In this document: positions 32,401 through 60,000 of the stretch, piece by piece
Layout of the letters: every line of letters begins with the position of its first letter
Numbering within the stretch: position 1 is the first letter of the stretch
Assembly: GCF_021917145.1 (NCBI RefSeq)
Contig: NC_061066.1
Span: 744,001 to 808,000 of the forward strand
Reading direction: 5' to 3'
DNA length: 64,000 nt
Source of the DNA: Hypomesus transpacificus
Taxonomy: Eukaryota > Chordata > Actinopteri > Osmeriformes > Osmeridae
Made by a program: the position numbers and the translations under genes
The notes under the pieces: generated by a model
The model's input: the letters and a program-made list of their open reading frames with translations, nothing else
Told to the model about the DNA's origin: nothing
The model's database searches: none

Positions 32401-35400
32401 CCACGCAGTGGCTAGCACTTACGTAGCAGTGTATGTTTTTCGGCCCTTAGTGTAGTCATTATATTAAGTTTATCATTCAGTAACGAGCTGAGAATCTAAC
32501 ACTACAATAGGTTCGCAAAGCATCTGGTTTCCATGTGCTGTATTAATTACAATTATGTAGCCTAATTTAATAACATAACTTCCATTGATTTACTTTGAGG
32601 GTTTTAGTTTGACTTTAGATGCATTTCTATGGGCACCCCTCTGTGATTTTCTGTGAAAATGACTGCACGAGTAAACAACTGAGACTATTGAATTATAAAT
32701 ATGTAACGTGTCAACAGAATGCTAATAAACTTGAATGGAAAATGTAAATAGTCTTTAACTTCAATTCTGCCTGTCATCCTTAACTTTTTATTTTAACCAA
32801 GGTTAGGATAAAGTCCTGTTACATTTATAAGTCGGAAGAAGTTACTGAATTGTGGACCCTCTTTCTTCAGAGTTTACTTTGTTTGCTCTCAAGAGCGCTA
32901 CCTTTTTATTTGGCCGGTTTGTTGGACCCTTGATTGATGGACATTCCAAAATAGTTCAAACCCGTGCGTGCAACTAGCAACATGTTTTTTTTTGTATTAT
33001 TATAATTGTTGTGTTCTTTCATTTGAAGTAGAGTGAGTGTCGTTCTCACAGGACAGCAGGACTGGGCCTGTAGTTGTTCTGTTGATGAAATGACCACCTA
33101 AATCCGCTACCAACGCAGTAGGAGCCTAGGAGGCAACACATCTCTTACGTAACCCCCTTACACGAGAGTGTTTTCTTATAGAACTGAAGGTGATACAAGG
33201 GGATACAATACACTGACCTTACTAATAAACACAGAGTAACAGATGATTAAAGATACATTAGAAATCTTAGGTGCGGACTTAATCTCTAGACTATGGCCAT
33301 TAGCCCCGCAATTACTGTACGAAGAACAAGAAGAAACAGGTCCGATGCATTCTGTGTAAATATGATGTTTAATCCACAAGGGAATTTAAAAAAATATATC
33401 TCCAAGCTATAAGCTATTCGTTAGCCTATGGAGGGACGTATCCACGGAACCTGTTGTTAGCTGTCTAGAAATCCGTCGGACGTCAAATCCTTTCTTTTGT
33501 CGGCAGTATTTTAAGCGAACAGGCTACTGGCTCGATGAAAGGTCCTTTCACATCACTTGGTTCAGTTTGGCTACTAGGCTACCATCCCCCACTCAGACAT
33601 GGATATGTCTAACCGCAGCCTTAGGCGCCTGCGCACAAGATATTCTTATTTTTGACAGATCAGAAAGACGAGCTTTTATCGCGCACTTTGTCATGTTTAT
33701 GGAAACTGGCGGCAATCGGTGTAACCAGAAAAAAGTTATCTTGCTACAGGTCCAAACAGTCTGAAACATAGGTGTCACATATGGCCTTAGTAATTTAGAG
33801 ACAGAAAAGGTTGAATACGCTCATGTTAAAGTAGATCTAGTTGGTTGCACGGTAGACTTAGAACAGAAATATGATGTAGCCTAGCCTACATTACGAGTTG
33901 CAAAATGGACAAAGCCGCGTTTGACGTTTTTGTAAGGATTGATATTCCTCTCAGCCAATAAAGTACGAATTGGTCTGTTTTTGCAGAAATGGTTGGCTTC
34001 TGGTGACATCATTCTAATATAATTTGTAGGCGGGTTCTGAGCTGCGAGGGGAGAGTGGCGCAACCGGAGAACTTGCGAAGCTTGACGCCATTAGAGATGC
34101 TAAAAACGACATGCTTTTTAAACGAATATGTGATCTAAACATGTATCCTACGTTACTTATGAAGTTCGTTTGGCAAATATGTATTTACATTAAATTCCAA
34201 GTTTCACATTTGATGTCGTTTATCAAGCTTAATAAATGTATTCGCTCTGTTCGCGTTTGCAATAATGTTGTCAGTGGTAAAGAAGATGGCGTCGGGGTTC
34301 GACGCACATGCACAAAGCGCGTATTCATGGGCGGCGGCACTGCGCGCATTCCCGAGGGAGGGCAAGAAGACTTCTTTCTTCTCAGGAGAGTTTACTTCCT
34401 GTGTTGGTACTAGTTTATAAATTGATGATTGAGGAAGTTTCAATTTTCAACAATAGCTTCGTGAAAACGTAGTTCATCAGAACAATAACAGAGCAAAACA
34501 AATACAGTCAAATGAATTATAGCATGCCTTTAGGCTATCCTATGCTTACTTGTGCTAAATGTAACAAAATAGTCAGTAGGGCCTGGCAAGATAATTAACT
34601 CAGTTGTAGTCGTTTTTCTCTCTGTTTGTTTGTTGTTGTAATGTAATCATTGTAGAAAATTGTAGTTTCCCACACTGCCTGTTAAGTTGTAACAACTGAG
34701 TAGGCTAGGTTCGTTTGTCAGGTCACAATTCAATGCCCGGTATTGCTCTGTTTGCCACCTTTCATTCTGTAGAAAATGTACCTTTTTACAGATCTGTGTT
34801 AATTGAACCACGTGACGTATGACTTGTAGGCCTAATTAAAATACAATTGATATCAAGAGTATGGAACGTCTTGTTTGCAACATATGACGACAACTAAAAG
34901 CGCATCTTCTCAGATACACCTGGGTTTGTGAATGGACTGGCATGCATTTTGTATATTCAGTTATTTAGTGGTGTAGTAATACGCTAATCTGAATAGTGTG
35001 TTTTTTTTCTGTATAAATATTTCACGTCAAATTAATTTTAACTTTAAAGGGAAAACAATAAATGTTGTATTTTCTTATATGGTTTTCTGGTACTGTGTAC
35101 CATTTTCTCATCTCCTTGTGAACCCAGATGACACGTTTGTCAGACAACACAATCCAAAGTATCGAGCGCCATCTAGAGCTGAAAGCGCTTTCATGACATT
35201 CTGTGTAACCTCGTTCAAATGTATTTGGCTTGTCACGGGTCCAGATCAAAATAGGTTTGTGTGTTCAAATACATATTATCGTCCCGTTGGCACGTTTTCA
35301 AAATGTATAGAAAACGTGTCTGCTTTTACACGGTTTAAAATTGTTTTCGAATCTCTGGAATATTGGGTGACCTGGTGCACCGGGGAGCGGCCCAGGTTTT

Positions 35401-35564
35401 ATTAACGAATGCTCCTTTTTATGTATGTGTTTTAGCCAATCATAGCTTTCGTTGTTGAAACGTCAACCACTGTACTGGAGAAGGTGACATTTCCAGAAGG
35501 CCGAAGTGCTATTGTCGGTGACTGCAACCACATTTATTGAAATTGTGCCATTTAACAGCGTACC
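32400..35564. other. Intergenic region between kmt2e and ndufb2
   Basis: I see no recognised gene. Most of it is AT-rich unique DNA. A CpG-rich island-like stretch at about 34020-34400 contains GCGC-rich motifs resembling NRF1 sites and a short ORF described separately. A CCAAT box (GCCAATC) at 35435-35441 and the sequence up to 35564 are the likely ndufb2 proximal promoter. Confidence 0.5.
34286..34420 (+). other. Unassigned 44-codon ORF with near-TISU start in CpG-rich DNA
   Basis: The ATG lies in GAAGATGGCGTC, matching 11 of 12 positions of the TISU initiator SAASATGGCGGC. The frame runs 44 codons to TAA and begins MASGFDAHAQSAYSWAAALR. I do not recognise it. It may be a first exon of an unannotated transcript, an upstream promoter with a chance ORF, or a remnant of a displaced gene. 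No clear donor follows, so it would have to be a single-exon peptide or simply not coding. Confidence 0.25.
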
Positions 35565-36388
35565 ATGTCCTCCTTAGGAAGGGCCGTAGGGGTCCTTCGT
35601 GCTGGAACACAGCTTTTAAAACGCGGACCACAGAAAATGTTAACTCGGAAGTACGTATAAACCATACATTTGTTTGTGGTCTTGTTTTTATTAGCTTGGT
35701 AGCTACGCTAGCTCGTTTCTGCTGGTTAGCAGAGCTATTAGCTATCGTAAGCCAAGCATACATAACACCAGATAGCGAAATAAATGGCCAGTGCGTTAGA
35801 TAGTTAGTTTTACATTACAATTCTGGGTAAAGTAATATTCTAAATATCAGTCCATCCTTGATAGACATGGCTGTAGCCAGTTAGTTAACTTCAAAGTTAT
35901 CAAATTGTCCACGCTATATAGTCACACCGAGTGAGAGGCATAATCAAATTAAGAATAATTGCTTTAGTGTAACATTATATTCCGGTGTCATCAAGTGTCA
36001 TATGTCTGTTCTGCAAACATTGGAGTCAGTCAGGCTGAAGGCTGGAGAATTATGTCTATTCTTTCTCCTTGTTGCAGAGCTGGAGGAGGAGCACACATAG
36101 AGGCCCAGTACAGGCAGTACCCCCAGATCACCAAGAATCAGAAGTTTCAAGCAGAGCTCCTTAGTAGTGCCATGTGGTTCTGGATTCTATGGCACTGCTG
36201 GCATGACCCTGATGCCGTGTTGGTGAGTCAAACATCTGACGTAAAGGTTCCCAAGTTTACGACTGTAGATCAAAAGGAGATCTTTTAAAAATGTTACTCC
36301 CACCCGCTCCCAGGGTCATTTCCCATGGCCTGATGCATCCGCATGGACAGACGAGGAACTTGGAATCCCAGCTGATGACGATGAATAA
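35565..36388 (+). CDS. ndufb2: NADH:ubiquinone oxidoreductase subunit B2, complete, 3 coding exons
   Basis: This encodes an accessory subunit of mitochondrial respiratory complex I, a small single-pass protein of the membrane arm in the inner membrane. Coding exons are 35565-35650, 36078-36222 and 36314-36388, with GT-AG junctions in consistent phase and 101 residues (human 105). The N-terminus [20 protein letters not shown] is a positively charged amphipathic presequence. The conserved core follows: [20 protein letters not shown], then the hydrophobic [17 protein letters not shown], and a conserved acidic end ([14 protein letters not shown]). The ATG chosen is the first in frame and gives the family length. 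A donor at 36421 and acceptor at 36702 may define a 3' UTR intron, with the poly(A) signal at 36759-36764. It converges with kdm7a. Confidence 0.96.
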
Positions 36389-36758
36389 TTTGGCCCCTGC
36401 TCTACTGAAATAACTGGCAGGTGCACCTTCATTCCACCGCAAGCATCAGTCATATCCGACCATAACCTTCTATACACAAATTGAAATACCATATGCCGTT
36501 TCAGATTTTCATAGTAGAAATGGAACAACTCTTCAAATATGTGCACCTGGTTAAGTCATATGATCTTTTAAGACAAAGTTGCATTATGAATAAATGCAAC
36601 TAACCCTAACACAAGTGTTGTAATAAGATTCAAGGTGTGGAAGAAACCTTGTGTTGATTTTAAGTAATCCTTCTGCCTGCTAACCACCCTTTGGTCTTTC
36701 AGGTTGCTCAGCAGCCATGAAGAGGATGTGCTAAAAGGCATCGTTGTACATAAATATT

Positions 36759-36764
36759 AATAAA
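36759..36764 (+). other. ndufb2: ndufb2 poly(A) signal
   Basis: A canonical AATAAA about 370 bases after the stop codon, in the expected position and orientation. Confidence 0.7.
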
Positions 36765-36929
36765 GAAATCCACTTCTACATTGTTCTGGTCTATATGTCC
36801 TCATGTATAATTGGGATTACTTTCAAGTTTGGTCCTTTTTCCCACAATCTATAATAATTCCTGATGTAGAATGGTGAGCACATCATTGTACCCCCTCTCC
36901 TTGTCCCCCACCCCTTCCCAAAAAAGACA

Positions 36930-39685
36930 GAAACAATTTATTTAAAACTACTTTTCCACATTTCATTTATTTACAGGTAATTTTGAAATGCAGAAACAAT
37001 TGCAATAAATTGAGTAACAGTGCCACAGTAAGCCAGTGTTTGTATGGTTAAAACCATATGCGAGCAATCACACCATCCGAAGAAGCAATGCACAGAAAAA
37101 CACAATTCAAAACGTATCTGCATATAAAAAGCTACCGTTAATGAATATTTTACAAATGAGAACTACTGCTCAAAACAAACCCTGCCTGCAGGCTAGCTCT
37201 TCTAGTTGATTTAACATGCAAATACTCAAGGTGAAAGTGTAGTGTTCAAAGAGGAAATCAGTCTGGCAATGTGATTAACACTTGTTAGGATTCAGTGAGA
37301 GGGGAGCACGCCAACGTGCTTTTTGTTGTGTCGGGAGAATCATGTGAAACAGCTCATTCATGTTGAGCAACAGCTTACCCCATCACTCAAGAGTCAACCT
37401 GAGCACAGCTTACCCCATCACTCAAGAGTCGACCTGAGCACAGCTTACCCCATCACTCAAGAGTCGACCTGAGCACAGCTTTGAAAGTCAGACACTGTTC
37501 AGGGGGTGATTTTAAAGCTACTTGGCAACAGTAAGCTTGGATGTACTTTCCTCAAACAAAGTATACAGGTCTGCAAACTCCCTTAGGTAGAAGTAAAAAT
37601 CCCAAAAAGATTTTGGCCAAGCATTAAAACCTTAAGGTGAGAGTTGCAACTAATTGAGAAGTCAAAACGTTGGAAACAAATATACTGTAGGACATTTAGG
37701 GATTTGGTGTCATCAATACAGTCGAATAACAATGGAGGCAGAATTTACCAATAATGGACAACAAAGGATAATTTCTTTACCGTGGTCTATTTCACTAATT
37801 GCTCAGCAACTGTAAAATGAGCAAAGGAAGTATGAAAAGTAAGTGAGAGTACTTGGAAGAACATGCTGTACATGATGTAGCTGGTGGTTTATCAGAGGTC
37901 ATATCCGTGGCATTATTCCCTGAGAGCGAAGAACTGCAAACTCCAATCAAAACCCACCTCGGCTCACCAAAGCACCATATCATTAGAATCACTTAAGAAA
38001 AACCTTAACCACACTAGAATTTCCCAAAATGTACACGTCACACAAAGTGAACGGACTACTTTAGGTAGATCACAATTCTTTTTTTTGTTGTTGCTAGAAA
38101 CAAAAAGTGTGTGTAGATTCTGTAACTTAAGTGACGAAATGGTAGGTGACACTTAAGTCTCAGAATCTGAATGTAACTAACTACCCTATTTTCTTTTAGC
38201 ACATAATGTAACCTTCTGGCTACAAAGTGAGAGAAAAACAGAAAGGATACAAACACAGTAGATTCAAGAAAGCCTCGACCGGCATGGGTGGGGTTCCCAC
38301 AGAGATATAAGAAAGTGAGAAAAGATTTGTAGGCAAGTTGCTACACAATATATCATGACAACAAAGTCCAAATGTATCCACATTTACAATAAGAATGAGA
38401 ATTGAGAAAAACAAGATAACTCCCTAGGAAAACAAAAGAATCAGATGAGGTTCTAGGGCCCAAAATATAATAAAATCATTATTCACCTCTTTCAATTAAT
38501 AAATACATAATCCAGAATCCATCAAAATAACACAAGAAACCAACATCACAAATAAAACAATAAATTAAGCAGGATATTACAAGTTGTTTCTCACTATCAA
38601 TATTTAGACCAAGTAAACAACTCATATTCCTATTCTAAAAACTTCAGAGGCAGCACTTTCACAGTGTAAGACTCCCTTGGAACAGCAGGGGGAAGCATGG
38701 CCGCTGTATCAAAACAGCAAAAGGAATGGAGTATGGCTTTGACAATGAACCCAATTAGACATTGAAGATTTACAAGAAAAGGTGGAAAGAAAAAAGCTGA
38801 GATGTAAATCTCAATATATCTAATAGACCTGATGCATTACAAAATATTGAAAGAAAAAAAAGAAAAAGGTATTTTTTATAAATAAACACAATGTAGCAGG
38901 GAAGGTCATGGTCATGAGAGTGCTGCCTCTTCAAACTCCTCTTTCCTCTCTCCTCAAAGTCATTATTGCTGGTGTGATTGAGATAAGGGGAACTGGGGTA
39001 GCATGGAGGACACACAAACAATAAGCACCATTTTGAAAGTTCAGTTCATCTCCATAGCACCCCTCCTGAGGGAGCACACCCTCAGACGCTGAGTCAGGTG
39101 CATCAATAATACCAGTGTCACAACCAATAGAAAGCATGCCTGGCTCCTTACCATTTACTCTGCTCAAATTCAACGAGATGCAAACATGGAAGGTAGCCCA
39201 GGCAGGCAAGAAAGCTTTTAGATGAAAAAATAGACTTATGAACAAGATGCAGATGTTTTGGCATCCAAGCAATTGCTGCGCACGCTTCCGCTATTACTGG
39301 CTGAGCAAACAACGCAGTCACACTGAGTTGCAATTTCTCAAAAAAATATATGAGGGAATAGAATTTCCTTGGCCCATTTGAATGCCTCACTGGGTTTTCT
39401 TTGAATATTTCCCTGCAGCTGAAGAAATCGCAACATGCTTGTTGTGTGTCGATCTCTCCCTTCTCTTTTAGTGTGCTTGTAGTGAAAGCCGTGCACTTGC
39501 TTACGTGAATCCAATACCCTGTCTCCTCAGCATGCACAGTCTGGTAAACAAGTCTTTCAGGTGGGACGTTTCCAGGCAGTGGATCTTTCCAGCACAAAAG
39601 GGTATCTCGACAAAATGTACAGACAAGTCCCAATGTGTGGTCCGAGGAGGTGTGTCCTTGCCTCCTGCCTGTCACCGTGGCCACT
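36930..39685 (-). other. kdm7a: kdm7a 3' UTR (inferred)
   Basis: This is AT-rich sequence after the kdm7a stop codon with no credible ORF on either strand. Minus-strand AATAAA candidates lie at 36937-36942 and 36966-36971, only about 200 bases from the ndufb2 poly(A) signal. It includes a 35-bp tandem repeat at 37365-37480. A long 3' UTR is usual for KDM7A. Confidence 0.6.
37365..37480. repeat. 35-bp tandem repeat, three copies, in kdm7a 3' UTR
   Basis: Three consecutive copies of GAGCACAGCTTACCCCATCA followed by CTCAAGAGTCGACCT. The first copy has one extra A and one A/G difference; the other two are identical. A partial fourth copy (GAGCACAGCTT) follows. Confidence 0.95.
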
Positions 39686-55364
<15,679 letters not shown>

Positions 55365-57088
55365 CTTCCTACTGTCCCCAAACAACGCAGGAATGAAGTG
55401 GGGCGGGGATTTGTTTCAGTTCACGGAAACGGCCGAGAAAAAATCCGACTGCTCACGAAAGACAGAGTGCAATATTATTTGACGACAATTTGAAAAGTAT
55501 TCGTTTTAAACTGATTAAAACAGAAAACAATAGTGCTTTTTTGCTTAGGCTAGGTCACGATGGGAGGATTTGGTGTCTTGGACGTGAATAAAATATGTTA
55601 TATTAAACAGACACGTTTCAAATGACAGATTGTAAAAACAAAGCATTGTTGTTTGATGTTGGTTACATCCGTATTTAAATAGTCTGCCAGCCAGGGTTTC
55701 AGTGACAGTGTTTACTGACCCACAAACAAAGATAACATGATTCTCACAATGTGTGATACTGCTCTGGGCAACACTTTCCAAAAGTGTTTGGCTAATTGGC
55801 TTCAGTGATTCTAAAACAAACTTTTATGATGTTGTTTGTCTTAATATTTCAACATGTAGTGAACCCCTTCTCACTTTTAGGTCACATTGTTGCGAAGTCT
55901 ACGGCTGAAGACACAAGAGACTTTCACAACCCTAAATAATCCCCTCTTTTTGTCTTTAAGGGCATGTCTGACGTGCCTTGCGTGCCTATGTGGCGAATAG
56001 CAATGGGACTTGCGACCCACAATGATCTGTGAGTTGACATCGCCCATCCCCCCAAACGCCCATCTGTGCTGCTTTGCAGACACATCGGCCTAATGCATTC
56101 AGGATATGAAGGGCTTACTAACTGAACATACTACAGATCATTCAGTTGTTTTAAATACATAAAAAATATATAAAAAATCGAATCTATACAATAACTATCA
56201 GAGCATTGAATCCGATATTGCAATGTTGGCAAGGGTTGCAATTAAATGACTTCTACCATGATCATTAGTTATGTCGCTCGCTACCACTCATTAGGCCTAA
56301 TATTAGGTTGTATTGCCAAGCTCTATATCTGCCTCAGTATTGCTTGGCATCTTCCCTATGGGTTTAAGACAGACAGATCGACACTTTAACACAGTGTAAC
56401 CAATGCTTTGTGAACTGAAATCCAGAGGATAAACCTATTTTCATTGATGCCACGTTTTCATGGATTTGGAGCTCTACCTGGTGGATACAAGGGAACACTT
56501 CACCCCCTGCGATCTCGTCGACAACTGGCGCAGGCGCAGTGAAGATAATACTGTCAAAAATAAGGAAGAATCTTATTGTCATGTTAAAGCGTGTTCATAT
56601 TCTGTTCTTGTGGTTTTGTTTAATGAACCCTTACAGGTTTAATGAGTAAGACCTAGGTAATATATTTCTAAACGTATTAACGCAGGTAGGAGTGCAAAAG
56701 ACAGTGAATGACTGAATGTGATGATGATAGGTGCTTGGATTGTGATTTAGAAATTAAATGTGATGGACCGCCTCAACTGGTCAGTTTCAATAGAATTTAA
56801 TTGTGTTCCTGCATTAGGCTACTGTCATTTGCTGTTGAAATGTTGCGATGATCGTTGTCTTGACAGTTTTAGGAATTGCTTCCTCGAGTCGATATGCATG
56901 CACCGTATCCAGTGACCATGGTTGGGCATAGTTTTGGGGTCGGAATAATAGTCAAACGTAAATTTACAGAAACAAATGAGAGTGCCAATGTCACCACATT
57001 GGACAGCCAACACTTGTGCTTGTAACTGATGCTGCATGTGTTTCAGTTTACCCATGAGCAAGGGAGGAAGTAAACAGTCCGCGCTAGG
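55365..57088. other. Divergent intergenic region between kdm7a and ergic2
   Basis: A 1.7-kb region with no recognised coding sequence. GGCGCAGGCGCAG at 56527-56539 resembles an NRF1 site (paired GCGCA half-sites) and may belong to an ergic2 promoter with an untranslated first exon. kdm7a is likely driven from close to 55370. An open frame at 56460-56642 gives no recognisable protein. Confidence 0.5.
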
Positions 57089-60000
57089 ATGAGGCGTTTG
57101 TCGAAAAAGAAGGCTCTGAGCCTGGTGAAGGAGTTGGATGCTTTTCCAAAGATCCCGGAAAGCTATGTAGAGACAACTGCTACCGGGGGAACAGGTGCAT
57201 ATTACAGTCGCTACTTTGTTATTATCACAGAATTGTATGCTACTGCATTGAGTAGCATTCAATTTGCCTTTATCCTGAATGACTGAATGTTGATTATTGT
57301 CCTCTGCAGTGTCTTTGATAGCATTCACTGCCATGGCACTGCTTGCCTTCTTTGAGTTTTTTGTCTACCGAGAAACCTGGATGAAGTATGACTATGAAGT
57401 TGATAAGGATTTTTCCAGGTATGTCTACAGGATAACGTATTTATTGCGGTATCGTGTCTGTCTAGACTTCAGTTAGCCCACGTTTTGATAATGGATTTCT
57501 GTATAACACTTATCTTTTGGCATTCACAGCAAAATGAGAATAAACATAGATATCACCGTTGCCATGAAATGTCAGCGTAAGTTTTCAACCTGCAAAGTAT
57601 AATTTTGGCATACATCACTGAAATATTATGGATACATTTAAGATACATGTTTTATGCCGCTTTCAGATGTGGGTGCAGACATTCTGGATCTGGCAGAAAC
57701 CATGATCACATCTAATGGTCTTCGCTATGAGCCCGTAAGCCTATAGAAACGTCCTCTTCAAATATATTACGAGAGGCAGCTAAATCTTTTTTTGCGTTTT
57801 GGACGTCCATATGGACGTCCATAGACTGACGGCGATGGCTGCTGATCTTTGCATGGATGGACGGACGGCGATGCTGTTCAGAGTGCCGTCCATAGAGGGA
57901 GCATATATTTTGGACGGCGTCATAGCCGTCCATATGGACGGCGATGCTGTTCAGAGTGCCGTCCATAGAGGAAGCAGATATTTTGGACGGCGATGGATTA
58001 GCAGGGACGTCCCTCGAGCCGTCCATAGAGGGAGCAGATATTTTGGACGGCATCATAGCCGTCCATATGGACGGCGATGCTGTTCAGAGTGCCGTCCATA
58101 GAGGGAGCATATATTTTGGACGGCGATGGATTGAATGTTTAGCAGGCTGTTGAGCTAACAGAACTGCCGAAGGCTACCATAGCATGTAGCTAGCTACATT
58201 AACTTTGGATGACTCAATCTTTTGTCAAGTTAATTTGTATGAATTGCATGTTAGTGCAATATTTACGCCTTTATTCTGTTTTTTTTTACATAATCAGCAG
58301 TATGATCTCATGACAATATAGACTTGAAAAACAATATGTTATGGTTTGGGTTTGCCTATAGGCTACATATATTTTAATTATTTCGAGAATTGTTAATAAA
58401 GACTCATTTAAAATTTTAAAATTTGGAGTGTTAGGCCCATAGGCTATTACGTTTTGCATTTGTCTCCGCTCAAAGTGGTTCGTGCGCAACATTGGAGCTA
58501 CTGACTAGTGGCTCCAAATCCACCCATAAAACACTTTAAACTGACGGCTTCAAAGACCTAAAGGGCAATGTATTTCATAGGGTCATAACACAATGTTAAA
58601 ATCTTAATTGAGTCTTTATTAACAATTCTCGAAATATTTAAAATATATGTAGCCTATATCTAGGCAAACCCTAACCATAACATATTGTTTTTCAAGTCTG
58701 TATTGTCATGAGATTATATTGTTGATTGGCCTACTTTTGTATGTTAAAAATAAAATAAAGGCGTAAATATATAGCCTTCACTTAAATGCAATTAATACAA
58801 AATAACGTGACAAAACTTATTGAGTCATCCACGGTTGCTGTAGCTACATTCATGGTAGCCTTTGACGGCTTTGGTTTGGCTCAACACATCGTATTGTGTT
58901 TTGCATTGGTCTCCGCTCCAAGCGAGTGTTTGTTGTTTTGCGTTTGTCTCCGTGCGCAAAGTTCGTGCGCAAGATTGGAGCTACTGACTGGTGGCTTCAA
59001 ATCCACCCATAAAACACTTTAAACTGACGGTTTAAAAGACCTAAATGGCAATGTATTTCATAGGGTCATAACACAATGTTAACATTTTAAATGAGTCTTT
59101 ATTAACAATTCTCGAAATAATTAAAATAAATGTAGCCTATAGGCAAACCCAAACCATAACATATTGTTTTTCAAGTCTATATTGTCATGAGATCATACTG
59201 CTGATTATGTAAAAAAAACAGAATAAAGGCGTAAATATTGCACTAACATGCAATTCATACAAATTAACTTGACAAAAGATTGAGTCATCCAAAGTTAATG
59301 TAGCTAGCTACATGCTATGGTAGCCTTCGGCAGTTCTGTTAGCTCAACAGCCTGCTAAACATTCAATCCATCGCCGTCCAAAATATATGCTCCCTCTATG
59401 GACAGCACTCTGAACAGCATCGCCGTCCATATGGACGGCTATGATGCCGTCCAAAATATCTGCTCCCTCTATGGACGGCACGAGGGACGTCCCTGCTAAT
59501 CCATCGCCGTCCAAAATATCTGCTCCCTCTATGGACGGCACTCTGAACAGCATCGCCGTCCATATGGACGGCTATGACGCCGTCCAAAATATATGCTCCC
59601 TCTATGGACGGCACTCTGAACAGCATCGCCGTCCGTCCATCCATGCAAAGATCAGCAGCCATCGCCGTCAGTCTATGGACGTCCATATGGACGTCCAAAA
59701 CGCAAAAAAAGATTTAGCTCCTACTGTATATTACTCTGATAGTATGATCTGCATACTTGTGTTTAACAGCACCCTACATATTCAATTTTAAACCCCATAG
59801 TATCTATGCATTATTTGTATAATTTTAGGTCATTTTTGAGCTGTCTCCCCAACAAAGACTGTGGCACAGGTACAAACTTTCCTCAGGCCGCTTTCACAAT
59901 AATATGCTCTTACCTGTGCAGGTTGCTTCTGAACTCTACAATCTTGTTTTGTGTTCCGTGTCTGACTTGCTTGTGGTCCTCAGGACTCTGCTGCTGGTCC

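Larger units (their letters stand above)
57778..59719. mobile_element. 1.94-kb fold-back (long inverted repeat) element in ergic2 intron 4
   Basis: The left arm, about 57778-58420, and the right arm, about 59083-59719, are reverse complements with only a handful of differences over about 640 bp (for example G/A near 57969 and one base near 58371). The ends are AGCTAAATC...GATTTAGCT; because this is self-complementary, the duplicated target could be TA (57781-57782 and 59715-59716) or AGCT. There is no transposase ORF: long frames in the arms simply translate the short internal repeats. The intron is 2,094 bp, of which about 93% is this element. It is probably a non-autonomous fold-back DNA transposon (possibly Tc1/mariner-like if TA is the duplication), but the family is not identified. 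Confidence 0.85.

Noticed and set aside
34111..34413. 100-codon plus-strand frame over 34111-34413
   Set aside because: Its first half is AT-rich without protein-like features, and it overlaps the shorter near-TISU frame in a different phase; no known domain.
56460..56642. Small gene upstream of ergic2
   Set aside because: Sixty codons with a normal-looking composition (MDLELYLVDTREHFTP...) but no recognised family, no splice signals I trust, and location in the likely ergic2 promoter; chance is more likely.
57799..58153. Long frames in the fold-back arms (with mirror frames at 59344-59791) as protein genes
   Set aside because: They translate the short palindromic units (repeating VPSIEGADILDG and AVHMDGDA), occur on both strands because the arms are inverted copies, and match no transposase.
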